From Symbiodinium natans (Eukaryota; Sar; Dinophyceae; Suessiales; Symbiodiniaceae), in assembly GCA_905221605.1 (NCBI GenBank), contig CAJNDS010002385.1, positions 176,501 through 240,500 on the forward strand: a stretch of DNA of 64,000 nucleotides. Direction: 5' to 3'. Position 1 is the first letter of the stretch; every line of letters starts with the position of its first letter. Positions 40,626-50,925 of this stretch are shown piece after piece. The notes under the pieces are model-generated. The model did not search any database and was not told where the DNA came from. It saw nothing but the letters and a program-made list of their open reading frames with translations. A program made the position numbers and the translations under genes.

Positions 40626-42730
40626 AGATACGCACCTTAGTGACTAATCAGGGAACAACCCTTCCACGACTTGGCTCAGGGGTGTTGGGCTCTCTGGCTT
40701 CTTGCGCCGGGATTGAGGCCTGGAATATGCGCCGTACAGTTCTCAGCCAGCGCAGACAGCTGAAAACCCGCCGCCTGAACCCCCCTGAACCCTATGCTGA
40801 AACCCCGGAACCCTAAAGCCCTAAACATCCCTAAACCCTACAAGTTTAAGGATTTAGTGTTGAGGTGGCTCGTTTTCGCTCCCAGCTGCATATCGGTAGA
40901 CCACCTATACCACCCCCCCCCCATCCCCCACCGCGCGAGCGCGCCGCAGTGGAAAAGCGAGCTCTTGGAGGGCCAGGGTTTAGGGTATAGAGTTTGGCCC
41001 GAAATCCTAAACCCTGAGCCCTAAACCTCTCTTTCGTGTGAACATAAACTGGGCGGCAAATTTGCCTAATTCGTAGATATTTGCCGGCAACATTTGCCCT
41101 CGGCCACTGCCGCTTGCGCCCCTTCTCCCCTTCTCCCCTTCTCCCCTTCCCCCCGCCACACCCTAAACCCTAAACCCTAAACCCTAAAACCCTACACCCT
41201 AAATTTTAAACCCTAGACCCTAAACCCTAGACCCTAGACCCTAGACCCTAACCCCTAAATTTTAAGCCCTAAACCGTAAACCGCCCCGAGTTCAGGGTTC
41301 CTGACCCTTCGGGTTCGAGGCTTCAGGGGGGCAGAAGTCCTGGAGGTTCATGGGACTGAATAACCACTTATAACTGGGCCAATAACCCTACTTATACTTG
41401 GGATAACCCCTATAAGGCCCTTTAGGGGCATGATAAGTGTTATAAGTGGTTAGTAGGTACCATGAACCTCCGAGTGAGGTTTCAGAGTTCCTGGTTAGGG
41501 TTCAAGACTTTGGGTGCATCTAAGGGTAGTTACATGGTCCCTTAGTATTGGGCCCTTCTGTACCCCCATTACATACCCTGTACAAATTAAGGGCCCATAC
41601 GTCAGAAGCCTTGAAAGGAGGCTAGGGACCAGATGAAGGGCCCATGAAAACAGCCCTTAGAGTTTAGGTTCCCTGGATTCTGGGTTTAGGGTTTAGGGTT
41701 TTGGGTTCAAGCCTCAGGACCAAGGTTTAGGGTTCATGACAACGAAAGCAGTTTCCGAATAGATATTCGATACTAGAGTAGCGAGCTTGACTAGTGAATG
41801 CTTGAACTTGAGATGCTGAACCCTAAACCCTAAACCCTAAGCCCTAAACTCTAAACCCTAAACCCTAACCCCTTAACCCTGACCCTAGCCCCTCAACCCT
41901 AAACCCTAAGAGGGTTAGTGTAGTTATCGTGGCCTCGCAAGTCCACAGCTTGGACCCGCAAAAGCCTCTACTTCCTAGGAGTGGTGCTTTCGTGCAATGT
42001 TCTGTCATGTCGAGATAGGGTTTGGGGTTTAGGGTTTAGGGTTTACTTAGGGTTTAGGGTTTAGGGCTAGGGTTTAGGGGGTTAGCCTGAAGCCATAGCT
42101 CCCTATGTCTGGGGTTTAGGGTTTAGGGTTAAGGGTGTAGGGTTTGGGGTTTAGGGCCCTGAGCCCTGATCCCTGACCCGCAGTCTAAACCCCCCCCCCC
42201 TCTAAATCTTCTACACCCTCGAACCCTTAACCCTAAACCCCGAACCCGATAAAAAAAACCCTAACCACAGTGCCCCTTCGGCACGATTCTGGCCTATGGA
42301 CCCAAACAACAGGACAGGGGAGCCTGGTTTTGGGAGTGTAGAAGGTTTAGAGGGTTTAGGGGGGGTTTAGAGTGTCTAAAGGGGGTTTAGAGGGCGTAGA
42401 GGGTTGAGATTGTTTCGGGGGGGGGGGGGGGGGGTGATTGTTTGGAGGGTTTAGGGGGTTTTAGCTAGGATGCCCAGTAGTACCCTTATTCCCTGTTTGG
42501 TAGGTTTAGGTTCCCTTATAAACCCCTTTAAGCAAAAAAGGGCACCCTTTTTCATCCTAGGTTACTGGGCAACCTAGTTAGTGGGTTTAGAGGGTTCAGG
42601 CTCTGATGATAGATTCCTGACGGGCGGTGCTGCCGATGGGCACAAGGAGCTGCCACCCCCCACACCCTGGACGAAAAGAAACACAGAGAAAGGGAGAGAG
42701 AGAGAGAGAGAGAGAGAGAAAGGGAGAGCG
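40626..42730. other. No gene called; telomeric variants and elements
   Basis: CCCTAGA/CCCTAAA (41161-41285), a family-A copy (41339-41475), a family-D copy (41520-41655), TTTAGGG (42020-42085, 42115-42150), a 17-base G run near 42417, an element with GCCCAGTAG arms (42462-42578) and a GA microsatellite (42690-42730). Confidence 0.65.
41339..41475. mobile_element. Palindromic element, family A (full copy)
   Basis: Opens ctggaggttcatgggact, closes ggtaccatgaacctccgagt; inner arms as in the other copies. Confidence 0.78.
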
Positions 42731-42732
42731 AG

Positions 42733-42817
42733 AACCCTAAACCCTAAACCCCAAACCCCAAACCCTAAACCCTAAACCCTAAACCCTAAACCCTAAACCC
42801 TAAACCCTAAACCCTAA
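42733..42817 (+). repeat. CCCTAAA tract before kinase exon 8
   Basis: About 12 heptamers ending 11 bases before the exon. Confidence 0.95.
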
Positions 42818-42827
42818 GAAAGCCCAG

Positions 42828-42888
42828 GCTGTGGGTCGCCCTGGATGCGGCCTGTGGCCTGTCTCACATGCACAACTCCACCCCCAAG
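42828..42888 (+). CDS. Kinase exon 8: helix E
   Basis: Acceptor agcccag, then LWVALDAACGLSHMHNSTPK, then GC donor (gctcca). ALDAAxGLxHMHN is the helix-E signature just before the catalytic loop. Confidence 0.9.
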
Positions 42889-42937
42889 GCTCCAAGGGGA
42901 GGGGGGGGGGGTCGCTTTCTCAGGGTAACCCAACGAC

Positions 42938-43005
42938 TTAGGGTTTAGGGTTTAGGGTTTAGGGTTTTAGGGTTTTAGGGTTTTAGGGTTTAGGGTTTAG
43001 GGTAT
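42938..43005 (-). repeat. TTTAGGG tract after kinase exon 8
   Basis: About nine G-rich units, some TTTTAGGG. Confidence 0.92.
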
Positions 43006-43021
43006 AGGGTGCAGGGCTTAG

Positions 43022-43114
43022 GGGCTTCAATACCCCATAAGCCTTGAACTAACGTAGGGAACCCTCTTCTATTGTTAAGATTTTTCCTTAGCTTACGGGG
43101 TATTGGGGTCCCTG
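43022..43114. mobile_element. Family-B element in kinase intron 8
   Basis: gggcttcaataccccataag at the left, cttacggggtattggggtccc at the right. Confidence 0.6.
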
Positions 43115-43267
43115 TGAATAGAGTTTTCGTCCAGGTTAGGCCTTAGGGCCATTTAGGGTTTAGGGTCTAGGGTTTTGAGGGGTTCAGGGGCTTCGAATCT
43201 GTGTTTGGATTCAGGCTTGTGTTTCTCGAGTTTGCGGGTGAGGCCTGAGGTTCTTTTGAGAGCTGCG

Positions 43268-43390
43268 CCCTAAACCCTAAACCCTAAACCCTAAACCCTA
43301 AACCCTAAACCCTAAACCCTAAACCCTAAACCCTAAACCCTAAACCCTAAACCCTAAACCCTAAACCCTAAACCCAAAACCCTAAACCCC
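43268..43390 (+). repeat. CCCTAAA tract before kinase exon 9
   Basis: About 17 heptamers ending within ten bases of the acceptor. Confidence 0.95.
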
Positions 43391-43397
43391 AAAACAG

Positions 43398-43441
43398 GCC
43401 TTCCACCGCGACATCAAGTCGGCCAACATCCTTCTGGATAG
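43398..43441 (+). CDS. Kinase exon 9: catalytic loop
   Basis: Acceptor aaacag, then AFHRDIKSANILLD, with two bases of an arginine codon before GC donor (gcgggg). HRDIKSAN holds the catalytic base D and metal-binding N; K-S-A-N is typical of Pelle/RLK kinases. Confidence 0.93.
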
Positions 43442-43532
43442 GCGGGGACATCCCAGAGCTCCTGAGCCCGAAGGGTTTGGTTGAGGGTTCAGGATATGGG
43501 GCTCCCGGCGAACCCTATATAACACGTATACA

Positions 43533-43616
43533 AAACCCTAAACCCTAAACCCTAAACCCTAAGCCCTAAACCCTAAACCCTAAACCCTAAACCCTAAACC
43601 CTAAACCCTAAACCCT
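43533..43616 (+). repeat. CCCTAAA tract
   Basis: About 11 heptamers within kinase intron 9. Confidence 0.95.
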
Positions 43617-44403
43617 CAATGTTTATGTACCGAAGTAGCCCCTACAGTACCCCTCAGGTCCCTTAGAAGGGTCCCTCCTTGAGTCCCTCCCTCGACACCG
43701 CCTTCAGAAAGGAAGTTTACGCCAAGAATCAACCAACACTCAAAGCACATTCTCTTCTCTTTCTATAGGGATATGTGGGCTTAGGGGTTAGGGTTTAGGG
43801 GTTAGGGTTTAGGGGTAGGGATATGTAGGCCTCTAAACCCTTAAACCAAGACCTCGAAACTCTGCATTTGAAATCTCTGGACTCCTAAACTTCATACCTT
43901 CTTTGAAACGGTTCGGGTGTAGGGTTTAGGGGTTAGGGTTCAGGGTTCTCCGTACCAAAAAGAAGTGGCGCCCGGCCAGAAGCTTTGGTCGTCATATCTG
44001 GGTTTGCGGGTTTGGGGCTTGTGGTTCTGGAGCCCTTCTCGCCCTTCTTCATCAGTGGAGCTACTTAAAAGGGCATCAGTGTGGAACAACAGATCCTCCG
44101 TCCCCACACCCCTACCCTAAACCCTAAACCCCAAACCCCAAACCCCTAAACCCGAAACCCGAAACAGGGTTACGGGGTTCGGATTTACTTAGGGAAACTT
44201 GGAAAATGTTCATTTTTTGGGTATTCTCATTCCAAAGAAGCAGCCCACCCCAAGCCCCAAACCCCAAACCTTAAACCCCAAACCCCTAAACCGGAGTTCG
44301 GGTTTACTTAGGGATACTTGGGAAGTAGTTTTTAACTTTTGAGTACTTTAATTCCTAAGAAAAACGGCAAAACTTATGATTTTTGCTAGGGTTCCCAAGT
44401 TCA

Positions 44404-44545
44404 GGAACCCTAAACCCTAAACCCTAAACCCTAAACCCTAAACCCTAAACCCTAAACCCTAAACCCTAAACCCTAAACCCTAAACCCTAAACCCTAAACC
44501 CTAAACCCTAAACCCTAAACCCTAAACCCTAAACCCTAAACCCTG
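44404..44545 (+). repeat. CCCTAAA tract before kinase exon 10
   Basis: About 20 pure heptamers ending 13 bases before the exon. Confidence 0.95.
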
Positions 44546-44557
44546 TTTCGTGTGCAG

Positions 44558-44618
44558 GAGCGGCACGGCGAAGATGGCGGACTTCGGTCTGTCGGGCATT
44601 GCCAAGAACAAGGAGCTG
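44558..44618 (+). CDS. Kinase exon 10: DFG
   Basis: Acceptor tgtgcag, then SGTAKMADFGLSGIAKNKEL. The first base completes the split arginine (LLDR-SGTAKMADFGLSG). DFG aspartate present. The 3' end is uncertain; GC and GA donors both occur in the last codons. Confidence 0.9.
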
Positions 44619-45207
44619 CAGCTTTCTGGGAACTTTCTGGTGTAGGGCTTAGGGCCTTAAGGCAATAAGGGTTCAGGGCTCGGGGTTTAGGGTTTAGGGT
44701 TTAGGGTTTAGGGCTCGGGGTTTCGTTGGGTTCAGGGGTTGAGCTTTGGAGGTTGAGGTATCGGAGGTCTCGGCCGCCGGACCCCTGACACCTTGCGTAG
44801 GTCTAGGGCTTAATTAGGGTTTAGACCCTTGGTCAATGTATCAACCGGTGCACATAGGAGTTTCTTTCTAAACATGCACAGATACATGTATGGGCCTTCT
44901 TAACATTGGGGGTAGCCCCCTTTTTACGCCACCAAATTTAGTAGAATCTCCTCGAAAAGCATCCTAAACCCCAAGCCCTTAGCCCTAAACCCTAAACCCT
45001 AAACCCTAAACGCTAAACCCTAAACCCTAAGCCCGAAACCCGAAACCCTAAACCCTAAACCCGAAACCCTAAACCCTAAACCTTAAAGCGACAATCACCC
45101 CCCCCCCCCCCCCACACTCAACTATGGTTTTGTTTCCCAGAGGGCCCACCTCAAGTCCTGAGCTTCAGGTTACGAGTCGGTCTTTAAACCCTGCTAGGCA
45201 GGGATAT

Positions 45208-45296
45208 GGGGTAGGGTTTAGGGTTTAGGGTTTAGGGTTTAGGGTTTAGGGTTTAGGGTTTAGGGTTTAGGGTTTAGGGTTTAGGGTTTAGGGTAG
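45208..45296 (-). repeat. TTTAGGG tract
   Basis: About 12 pure G-rich heptamers in kinase intron 10. Confidence 0.95.
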
Positions 45297-45457
45297 TGCC
45301 TACACCCTATGTCCAAGTACACCCTACCTAAACCCTAAACTCAGGGAATGCATCCAGGTCGACCCCTTAAACCCTAAACCCTTTGAAATAAGTTCTTCTG
45401 CACGACCTTCTTCAACCCACATCCCGGATTAAGCCCCCCAAAGCCCCCTAAACCGTG

Positions 45458-45723
45458 AGGCATGCAGAAAGTGAGGTTGGATGCCTCATGTGGTTAGCAA
45501 CCAAGTCCAGAGCCGAACTCTTGGCCTCGGTTTTCGCAACTGGCATCCAAAATCCACAAGAAGCCGAACATATGAAGGCTCAGCAGCTTTCTGTTGGCAT
45601 ATGGGGGTATTTGAGAGGTCTGGAAACGCAACATAGAGATAAAACACATTCGTGCAAGCTTGTAAGTCATCTTCTCATCTTCTCGGAGCATCCTTACCCC
45701 TTCAGGACGTGCCGACAGTTTTG
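45458..45723 (+). pseudogene. Probable Ty1/copia pol fragment in kinase intron 10
   Basis: The frame reads HAESEVGCLMWLATKSRAEL, LASVFATGIQNPQEAEHMKA and QQLSVGIWGYLRGLETQ. The pattern G-x-LxWLATxSR, then a helix, P-x-E-A and YLRG-L resembles the segment between reverse transcriptase and RNase H of Ty1/copia polyproteins. It lacks upstream pol and is cut off by CCCTAAA-like sequence. A minus-strand frame covers the same bases but has no such pattern. Confidence 0.48.
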
Positions 45724-45844
45724 AGTACGTTTCGGTGCAACCAGCGAATCGGGCCGTTAGCATTTGAGGGCATACCCTGAACCCTTACACCCTTGAACCG
45801 TCAAGCCCAACGACCCCCTGAATTCTAAGCCTTAAACCCTACAT

Positions 45845-45902
45845 CGCTGCAGAACAAGCTGAACATGACTTGCCGCTGCAGAACAAGCTGAACATGACTT
45901 GC
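45845..45902 (+). repeat. 29-bp tandem duplication of an exon 5' edge
   Basis: The 29 bases starting cgctgcagaacaag at 45845-45873 are repeated exactly at 45874-45902 with no spacer. The unit contains the acceptor ctgcag and the first 21 coding bases of kinase exon 11. Confidence 0.93.
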
Positions 45903-45940
45903 GACCAGATCAGCGGGACTCCAGGATATGCCTGCCCCCA
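45882..45940 (+). CDS. Kinase exon 11: activation loop
   Basis: Reads NKLNMTCDQISGTPGYACP, with CA of a histidine codon before GC donor (gcggga). GTPGYACP is the end of the activation segment. Two acceptors are available because the exon edge is duplicated. Confidence 0.9.
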
Positions 45941-46014
45941 GCGGGAGACTCAAAAGCTAGAACCCTCGATCCGAAGCTCTGAGCCCTGAGCTCTGAGCTC
46001 AAAAATACTCGTAG

Positions 46015-47060
46015 GGCTGGGGTTTAGGGTTTAGGGTTTAGGGTTCAGGGTTCAGGGTTTAGGGTTTAGGGTTTACGGTTTAGGTTTTAGGGTTTAATGA
46101 CGTAGGTTTCGCGGGTTTCTGAAGCTCCAGCAAATCCCCTAAGCCCGAGACCCCAAACCCGAAACCCTCAACCCTAAACCCTAGCTCTAAACCCTAGCCC
46201 TAAACCCTAAACCCTCAAACCCTAGACCCCGCCCTCCCCCCCCCAAGAAACCTGGCTTAGATGAACCGAGGGGGCTAAGCCCCGAAACCCAACTCCTCAG
46301 ACTTCAAGGAGGGGGTCCAGGGGCCTAGGGGTTTAGGGTTTAGGTGTAGGGGCCTAGGGGTTTAGGGGCTTTGGAGTTGTCGGAGTTTTAGGGTTTTGGG
46401 GTTTTTTAGGGGTTTAGGGTTTAGGGGTTTTAGGGTTTAGGGGTTGTATGGTTTGGGGTCTGAGGGGTTGTAGGGGAGTGGGAGTTGCAGGGTTTCTGTG
46501 GTTGGTTCTGGGTGTTGGGGTTTAGGGTTTCAGGGTTTAGGGTTTAATTTGGTTTGCGGTTTAGGGTTTAGGGTTTAGGGTTTAGGGTTTGCGGTTTAGG
46601 GTTTAGGGGTTTCGCCCCGGTCTGGAGCTGACGGGTTAGGGGGTTCAGAGGATAGCCTAAATTTGTGGGAGTACTCTCATGATAAGGATCGACCACGACT
46701 TGGGGAATATGTTGAGGGCCTTAGCAACTGGGGTGAGTTTGATGTGCCGGCCGCAGTTTAAGGCGAATTCACAAGTGACGAAAATCTTCTCCGCACTCCT
46801 GGCCCTAAACCTTAAACCCTAAACCCTAAACCCTAAACCCTAAACCCTAAACCCTAAATTTAAGAGCCTCCGGCTCAAGCCGCCGACCCCGCTGGAGCAT
46901 AGTTGAGAGGTCTAAACCCGCTCGCATGGTTCGAAGATCATCCCAGCCTGCTCGGCAGAGTTCTGTGAAACTTGGGGGGGGTAGGGGGTAGCCAAGCCAA
47001 AGACAGGTGCCAAACCCCAAACCCCAAACCCCAAACCCTAAACCCTAAACCCTAAACCCT
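46015..47060. repeat. Kinase intron 11, first part: telomeric variants
   Basis: TTTAGGG (46020-46100), degenerate TTTAGGGG/TTTTAGGG (46325-46610), CCCTAAA (46803-46857) and CCCCAAA (47010-47060). Unique spacers show no coding signal. Confidence 0.88.
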
Positions 47061-47088
47061 ATCATTTGCTTGCTCCGTTTTTCCTAGA

Positions 47089-47345
47089 AGCGCACCTTCT
47101 CATCCCCATGATCCTCAACGGGTTTAGGGTTTTGGGTTTTGGGTTTAGGGTTCAAGGTTTAGGTTCAGGGTTTTGGGTTTGGTGTTTAGGGTTTAGGGTT
47201 TACAGTAAGAAGCCCAAAAGCTCCTTCTTGTTTGTTGGCTTGCGGGCTGTGACTCTGACCATGATGGTCCTGACGGTTGTCGTCCCGAGCCTACCAGACC
47301 CTCAGAGATCTCGGGCGCCACAGGGGGCCTCTATGTTTACTTCTG
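47089..47345 (+). other. Hydrophobic coding-like segments in kinase intron 11
   Basis: AHLLIPMILNG (after ttttcctag) and FLFVGLRAVTLTMMVLTVVV. The second is open in another frame too (LYVYFWVFGVV), so the reading is not secure. May be remnants of the membrane-protein family. Confidence 0.28.
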
Positions 47346-47474
47346 GGTATTTGGGGTAGTTAAACAAAGCTGCTTCACACATGGACTATAAGCGGGATGG
47401 TATTGGTAGTTGTCTACAGTAGGCTCCGATACCAGGGGTTCACGCGTTGAGGCTTTTTGTTTGTTCTTCTTCTT

Positions 47475-47670
47475 CTTATCAGTATCCTTATCATTATCAT
47501 TATCATTATCATTATCATTATCATTATCCTTATCCTTATCATTATCATTATCATTATCATCATCATTATCATTATCATTTTCATTATCATCATCATTTTC
47601 ATTATCATCATTAGTATTGTTGTTATTTTCATTATTTATGATTATTATTATGATGATGATTATTATTACT
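47475..47670. repeat. CATTAT microsatellite
   Basis: Hexamer/triplet run; gives long S/L, I or N/D frames on both strands that are not genes. Confidence 0.95.
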
Positions 47671-47889
47671 AGTATAATATATGTATATATATATACACAC
47701 ACATCATTTTTGGGGAGGGGGGGGGGGTTGGTGGTCTTGGGGTTCAAGGCTTATCTATATGCACATATATATATATACACACGCCTTATAGAACCCTTAG
47801 AAGGCTCTTTCTGAAGTTGTCCATAAGTTTTGGGTTTAGCGTTTAGGGTTTGGGGTTGAGGGTCCTGATTAAATTCTCTCCTGTCCGAG

Positions 47890-47926
47890 TTACATCAAGA
47901 CGGGCAAGGTCACGGAGCAGACAGAG
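47890..47926 (+). CDS. Kinase exon 12: after GTPGYACP
   Basis: A 37-bp exon, (H)YIKTGKVTEQTE, after acceptor tccgag, with GC donor (gctgaa). It joins GTPGYACP-HYIKTGKVTEQTE-VYAYGM in frame, which fixes a region that would otherwise be missing. Confidence 0.8.
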
Positions 47927-48239
47927 GCTGAAATCGGGTTTAGGTTTAGGGTTTAGGGTGTTTATAGGGCTTTCGGGGGGGAGGTTTGTTCATGGAATTC
48001 AGGGTTCAGGGTTGCTATTTGATCTCAAAAGTTGGGTAGATAGCCCAATGTTCCTTAGCCCTCCCTGGCGCCCTGGTAACCCCCCCAAAGGCTCCCTAAG
48101 CTTCCCTAAGTTTCTCTACACTTGGTCCCGTTTTTTGGTTTGGACCTCCCAAACTTGCGGACCCGATAGGGTTGAGCATTCACCTCAAAGCCGGCCCCAA
48201 AGCGAAACCCTGAAACCCTACAGCACTGAAGCCTTAAGC

Positions 48240-48343
48240 CCTGAAAGCCTAAAGCCTCAACCCTCAACCCTCAACCCTCAACTCAACCCTCAACCCCAAC
48301 CCTAAACCCTAAACCCTAAACCCGAAACCCTAAACCCTAAAGC

Positions 48344-48424
<81 letters not shown>

Positions 48425-48429
48425 ACCCT

Positions 48430-48502
<73 letters not shown>

Positions 48503-48550
48503 ACCCTAAACCCTAAACCCTAAACCCTGAACCCTGAACCCTCAAACCCT
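48240..48550 (+). repeat. Homogeneous CCCTCAA array
   Basis: More than 25 copies of the single variant CCCTCAA (48340-48505), edged by CCCTAAA. Confidence 0.95.
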
Positions 48551-48649
48551 CAACCCTTAAGCAACTACAGGCCCACCTGTATGAACCCTGCAGGCCGAGG
48601 TCGTCCCAAAGCCAAAGCCACCCCCCGAACTTGCTGGCGGTTGGGCTTC

Positions 48650-48800
48650 AGGGATTAGGGTTTAGGGTTTAGGGCTTGGGGTTTAGGGTTTAGGGTTTAG
48701 GGTTTAGGGCTTAGGGCTTAGGGCTTAGGGCTTGGGGTTTAGGATCTTAGGGCTGAACGGTTTGAGGGCTTAGGGCTTGGGGCTTAGGGGTTTAGAGTTG
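48650..48800 (-). repeat. TTTAGGG/CTTAGGG block
   Basis: Includes a run of CTTAGGG, the complement of the CCCTAAG variant seen at 56520. Confidence 0.9.
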
Positions 48801-49124
48801 TAGCCTGCCCAGAGAGCCCCAATAGTTCTTAAGTAAGGATTTGTCTGAGCCTTTGAAAGCCTACAGGGATTGTTGTTATACTTCTTTAATAAGGACTAAA
48901 CTGAACCTTTAACCCTGCCAGGGGTTTTTTGGTTATTTTGGTTATGAAAAAGCTTAGTTGGAGGGTATTGGGCTCTCTGGGTGTCCTGGCAGGGTATATT
49001 CAGCATGCACGTCAGGCCCGACGAGGTAAGTTTAGGCCGAAGCCCTATAAGGACTAGGTCAGGGTAAGCATTCGAAACTAATCCGTATCCCGAAGCCCAA
49101 AACCCCTAAAAGCTCTCGGGCTAG

Positions 49125-49190
49125 GTCTACGCTTATGGCATGGTGGTCATGGAGATGCTACTCAACTCCATGCCAGCGGCCATGGGACAG
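49125..49190 (+). CDS. Kinase exon 13: helix F
   Basis: Acceptor ggctag, then VYAYGMVVMEMLLNSMPAAM and GQ, then GC donor (gccccg). (D/E)VYxxGM(V/L)xxEML is the helix-F signature of RLK-type kinases; the usual D is replaced by E from the preceding exon. Confidence 0.9.
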
Positions 49191-49212
49191 GCCCCGGCGG
49201 GTTTTGCCCGGG

Positions 49213-49310
49213 AGTTAAGGTTTAGGGTTTAGGGTTTAGGGTTTAGGGTTTAGGGTTAGGGTTTAGGGTTTAGGGTTTAGGGATTAGGGTTTAGGGTTTA
49301 GGGTTTGGGG
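49213..49310 (-). repeat. TTTAGGG tract after kinase exon 13
   Basis: About 13 heptamers starting about 23 bases after the donor. Confidence 0.95.
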
Positions 49311-49605
49311 TTTTGAGGGTTTTGAGGGTTTTGAGGGTTTTGAGGGTTTTGAGGGTGTTGAGGGTTTTGAGGGTTTTGAGGGTTTTGAGGGTTTTGAGGG
49401 TTTTGAGGGTTTTGAGGGTTTTGAGGGTTTTGAGGGTTTTGAGGGTTTTGAGGGTTTTGAGGGTTTTGAGGGTTTTGAGGGTTTTGAGGGTTTTGAGGGT
49501 TTTGAGGGTTTTGAGGGTTTTGAGGGTTTTGAGGGTTTTGAGGGTTTTGAGGGTTTTGAGGGTTTTGAGGGTTTTGAGGGTTTTGAGGGTTTTGAGGGTT
49601 TGTGG
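49311..49605 (-). repeat. TTTTGAGGG 9-mer array
   Basis: About 32 almost identical 9-base units; the 107-codon (VLR)n frame is its translation. It follows directly on canonical TTTAGGG. Confidence 0.96.
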
Positions 49606-50269
49606 AGTTTTTAGGCTTTGGGTTTTTGGGGTTTAAGGCCCGTGGGGTTTGGGTCCGAAGGGTTCAGGGTGTTTAGGGTATCAGGGCTTACTGCTTGGGG
49701 GGATGGGAGAGAATTCGTACTGCTGCAGGGACCTTTAGGCTGTGGGGGTTTGGAGGTGCCGGAGTTTGGCCATTGCCAAGAGACCACAACACCCATAAGG
49801 AATACTATTCCTTAGTCCATACAAAGGACGCTTATTCTGCTGGGACCCAGCGTAGGCCACTATTCCCTTGTTTTTCGATTTTAGTTTCCCTAAAACAAGC
49901 CCCTTCAAACAAACAAAGGAGGCTAGCTACGCTTGGGCCTTGTTTACTTAAGGGTTAAGGGCTATTTTGCTTCCTGGGTTTCGGGCAATATCAAATCGGC
50001 TTGCTTAGAGTTTAGGGTTTAGGGTTAGTCTGATAGGAGGCCTATCTAGGCCTTATACTCTTGAGAAGAAGCTTCTACAGTAGTTGCCCACCTGCGACCC
50101 AACGAGCCCACAACGCCTCAATCAAGGAATATAGCTTAAGTCATAAGGAGGAACCCAAAACCCAAAACCCAAAACCCGAAACCCTAAGCCCTAAACCCTA
50201 GGACCCCTTTGTAGTTCACAAGGTGCATTTCTAATTGTTGGGCACTCTAGGATTGTCCTTCATACACCG

Positions 50270-50340
50270 TTTAGGGTTTAGGGTTTAGGGTTTAGGGTTT
50301 AGGGTTTAGGGTTTAGGGTTTAGGATTTAGGGTTACTAAA
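50270..50340 (-). repeat. TTTAGGG tract in kinase intron 13
   Basis: About nine G-rich heptamers, immediately followed by one or two CCCTAAA units in the opposite sense (50338-50352). Confidence 0.93.
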
Positions 50341-50551
50341 CCCTAAACCCTCAATCCCGCAACACCTTGCAAGGGCCCGAACGCTGGGATACGCGCTCAG
50401 AACCTAAAGCCGTGAACCCAAATGCTCTCAGGGGCCCTAAACCTTGAAGCCTTCTATATAAGTCTCCCTTAAGCCCTACAAACCCTCAAGCCCTGAACCC
50501 AAACCTTCAAGCCCGAAACTGAAGCAGTAACCCCCCGACACTGCGCCGCAG

Positions 50552-50596
50552 AATGGCAACATCGTCTACCCGATTTTCCAGATCGTGATGCCCCAG
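50552..50596 (+). CDS. Kinase exon 14: helix F-G linker
   Basis: Acceptor gccgcag, then NGNIVYPIFQIVMPQ, then GC donor (gcgcaa). Phase 0 at both ends, matching exons 13 and 15. Confidence 0.78.
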
Positions 50597-50925
50597 GCGC
50601 AAAATCAGCAAGCCCTGAAGCCCTAAGCCGTAAACCCAAAACCCCAAACCCTAAACTCTAAACCCTAAGATCCCATGAGCCCCCAAAGAAGAAACCTTCT
50701 CTTCAGGGGATACGGCAAGGCCGAGTTCAGAACTGCTGGGTTTGGGATTTATGAGCGCTTTAGGGTTTAGGGTTTAGGGTTGGGGTTTAGGGTGCGGAGC
50801 ATTTTCGCGGTTATCCCGAGCCCGCCGCCACACACAAGAAGTTTCCAAGGCCCCAGAAGAAGCCCTGAACCCCAAAAGCTGAAACCCCTGAACCCCAAAT
50901 CCGAAGCCCTGATCCTACACCCTAA

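Larger units (their letters stand above)
28997..42827 (+). other. 13.8-kb kinase intron containing another gene
   Basis: Exon 7 ends and exon 8 begins in phase 2 and they complete one alanine codon (SFEA-LWVALDAA), so no kinase coding is missing between them. The intron contains the membrane-protein exons of 31.6-40.6 kb on the same strand, plus microsatellites, elements and telomeric tracts. Confidence 0.7.

Noticed and set aside
47337-47814. S/L-rich and N/D-rich frames of 130-136 codons
   Set aside because: CATTAT microsatellite translations on opposite strands.
48340-48505. CRISPR-like array
   Set aside because: Contiguous 7-base units without spacers; no cas genes; eukaryotic context.
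49313-49636. 107-codon (VLR)n protein
   Set aside because: Translation of the TTTTGAGGG array; the unit is a multiple of three so the frame never closes.
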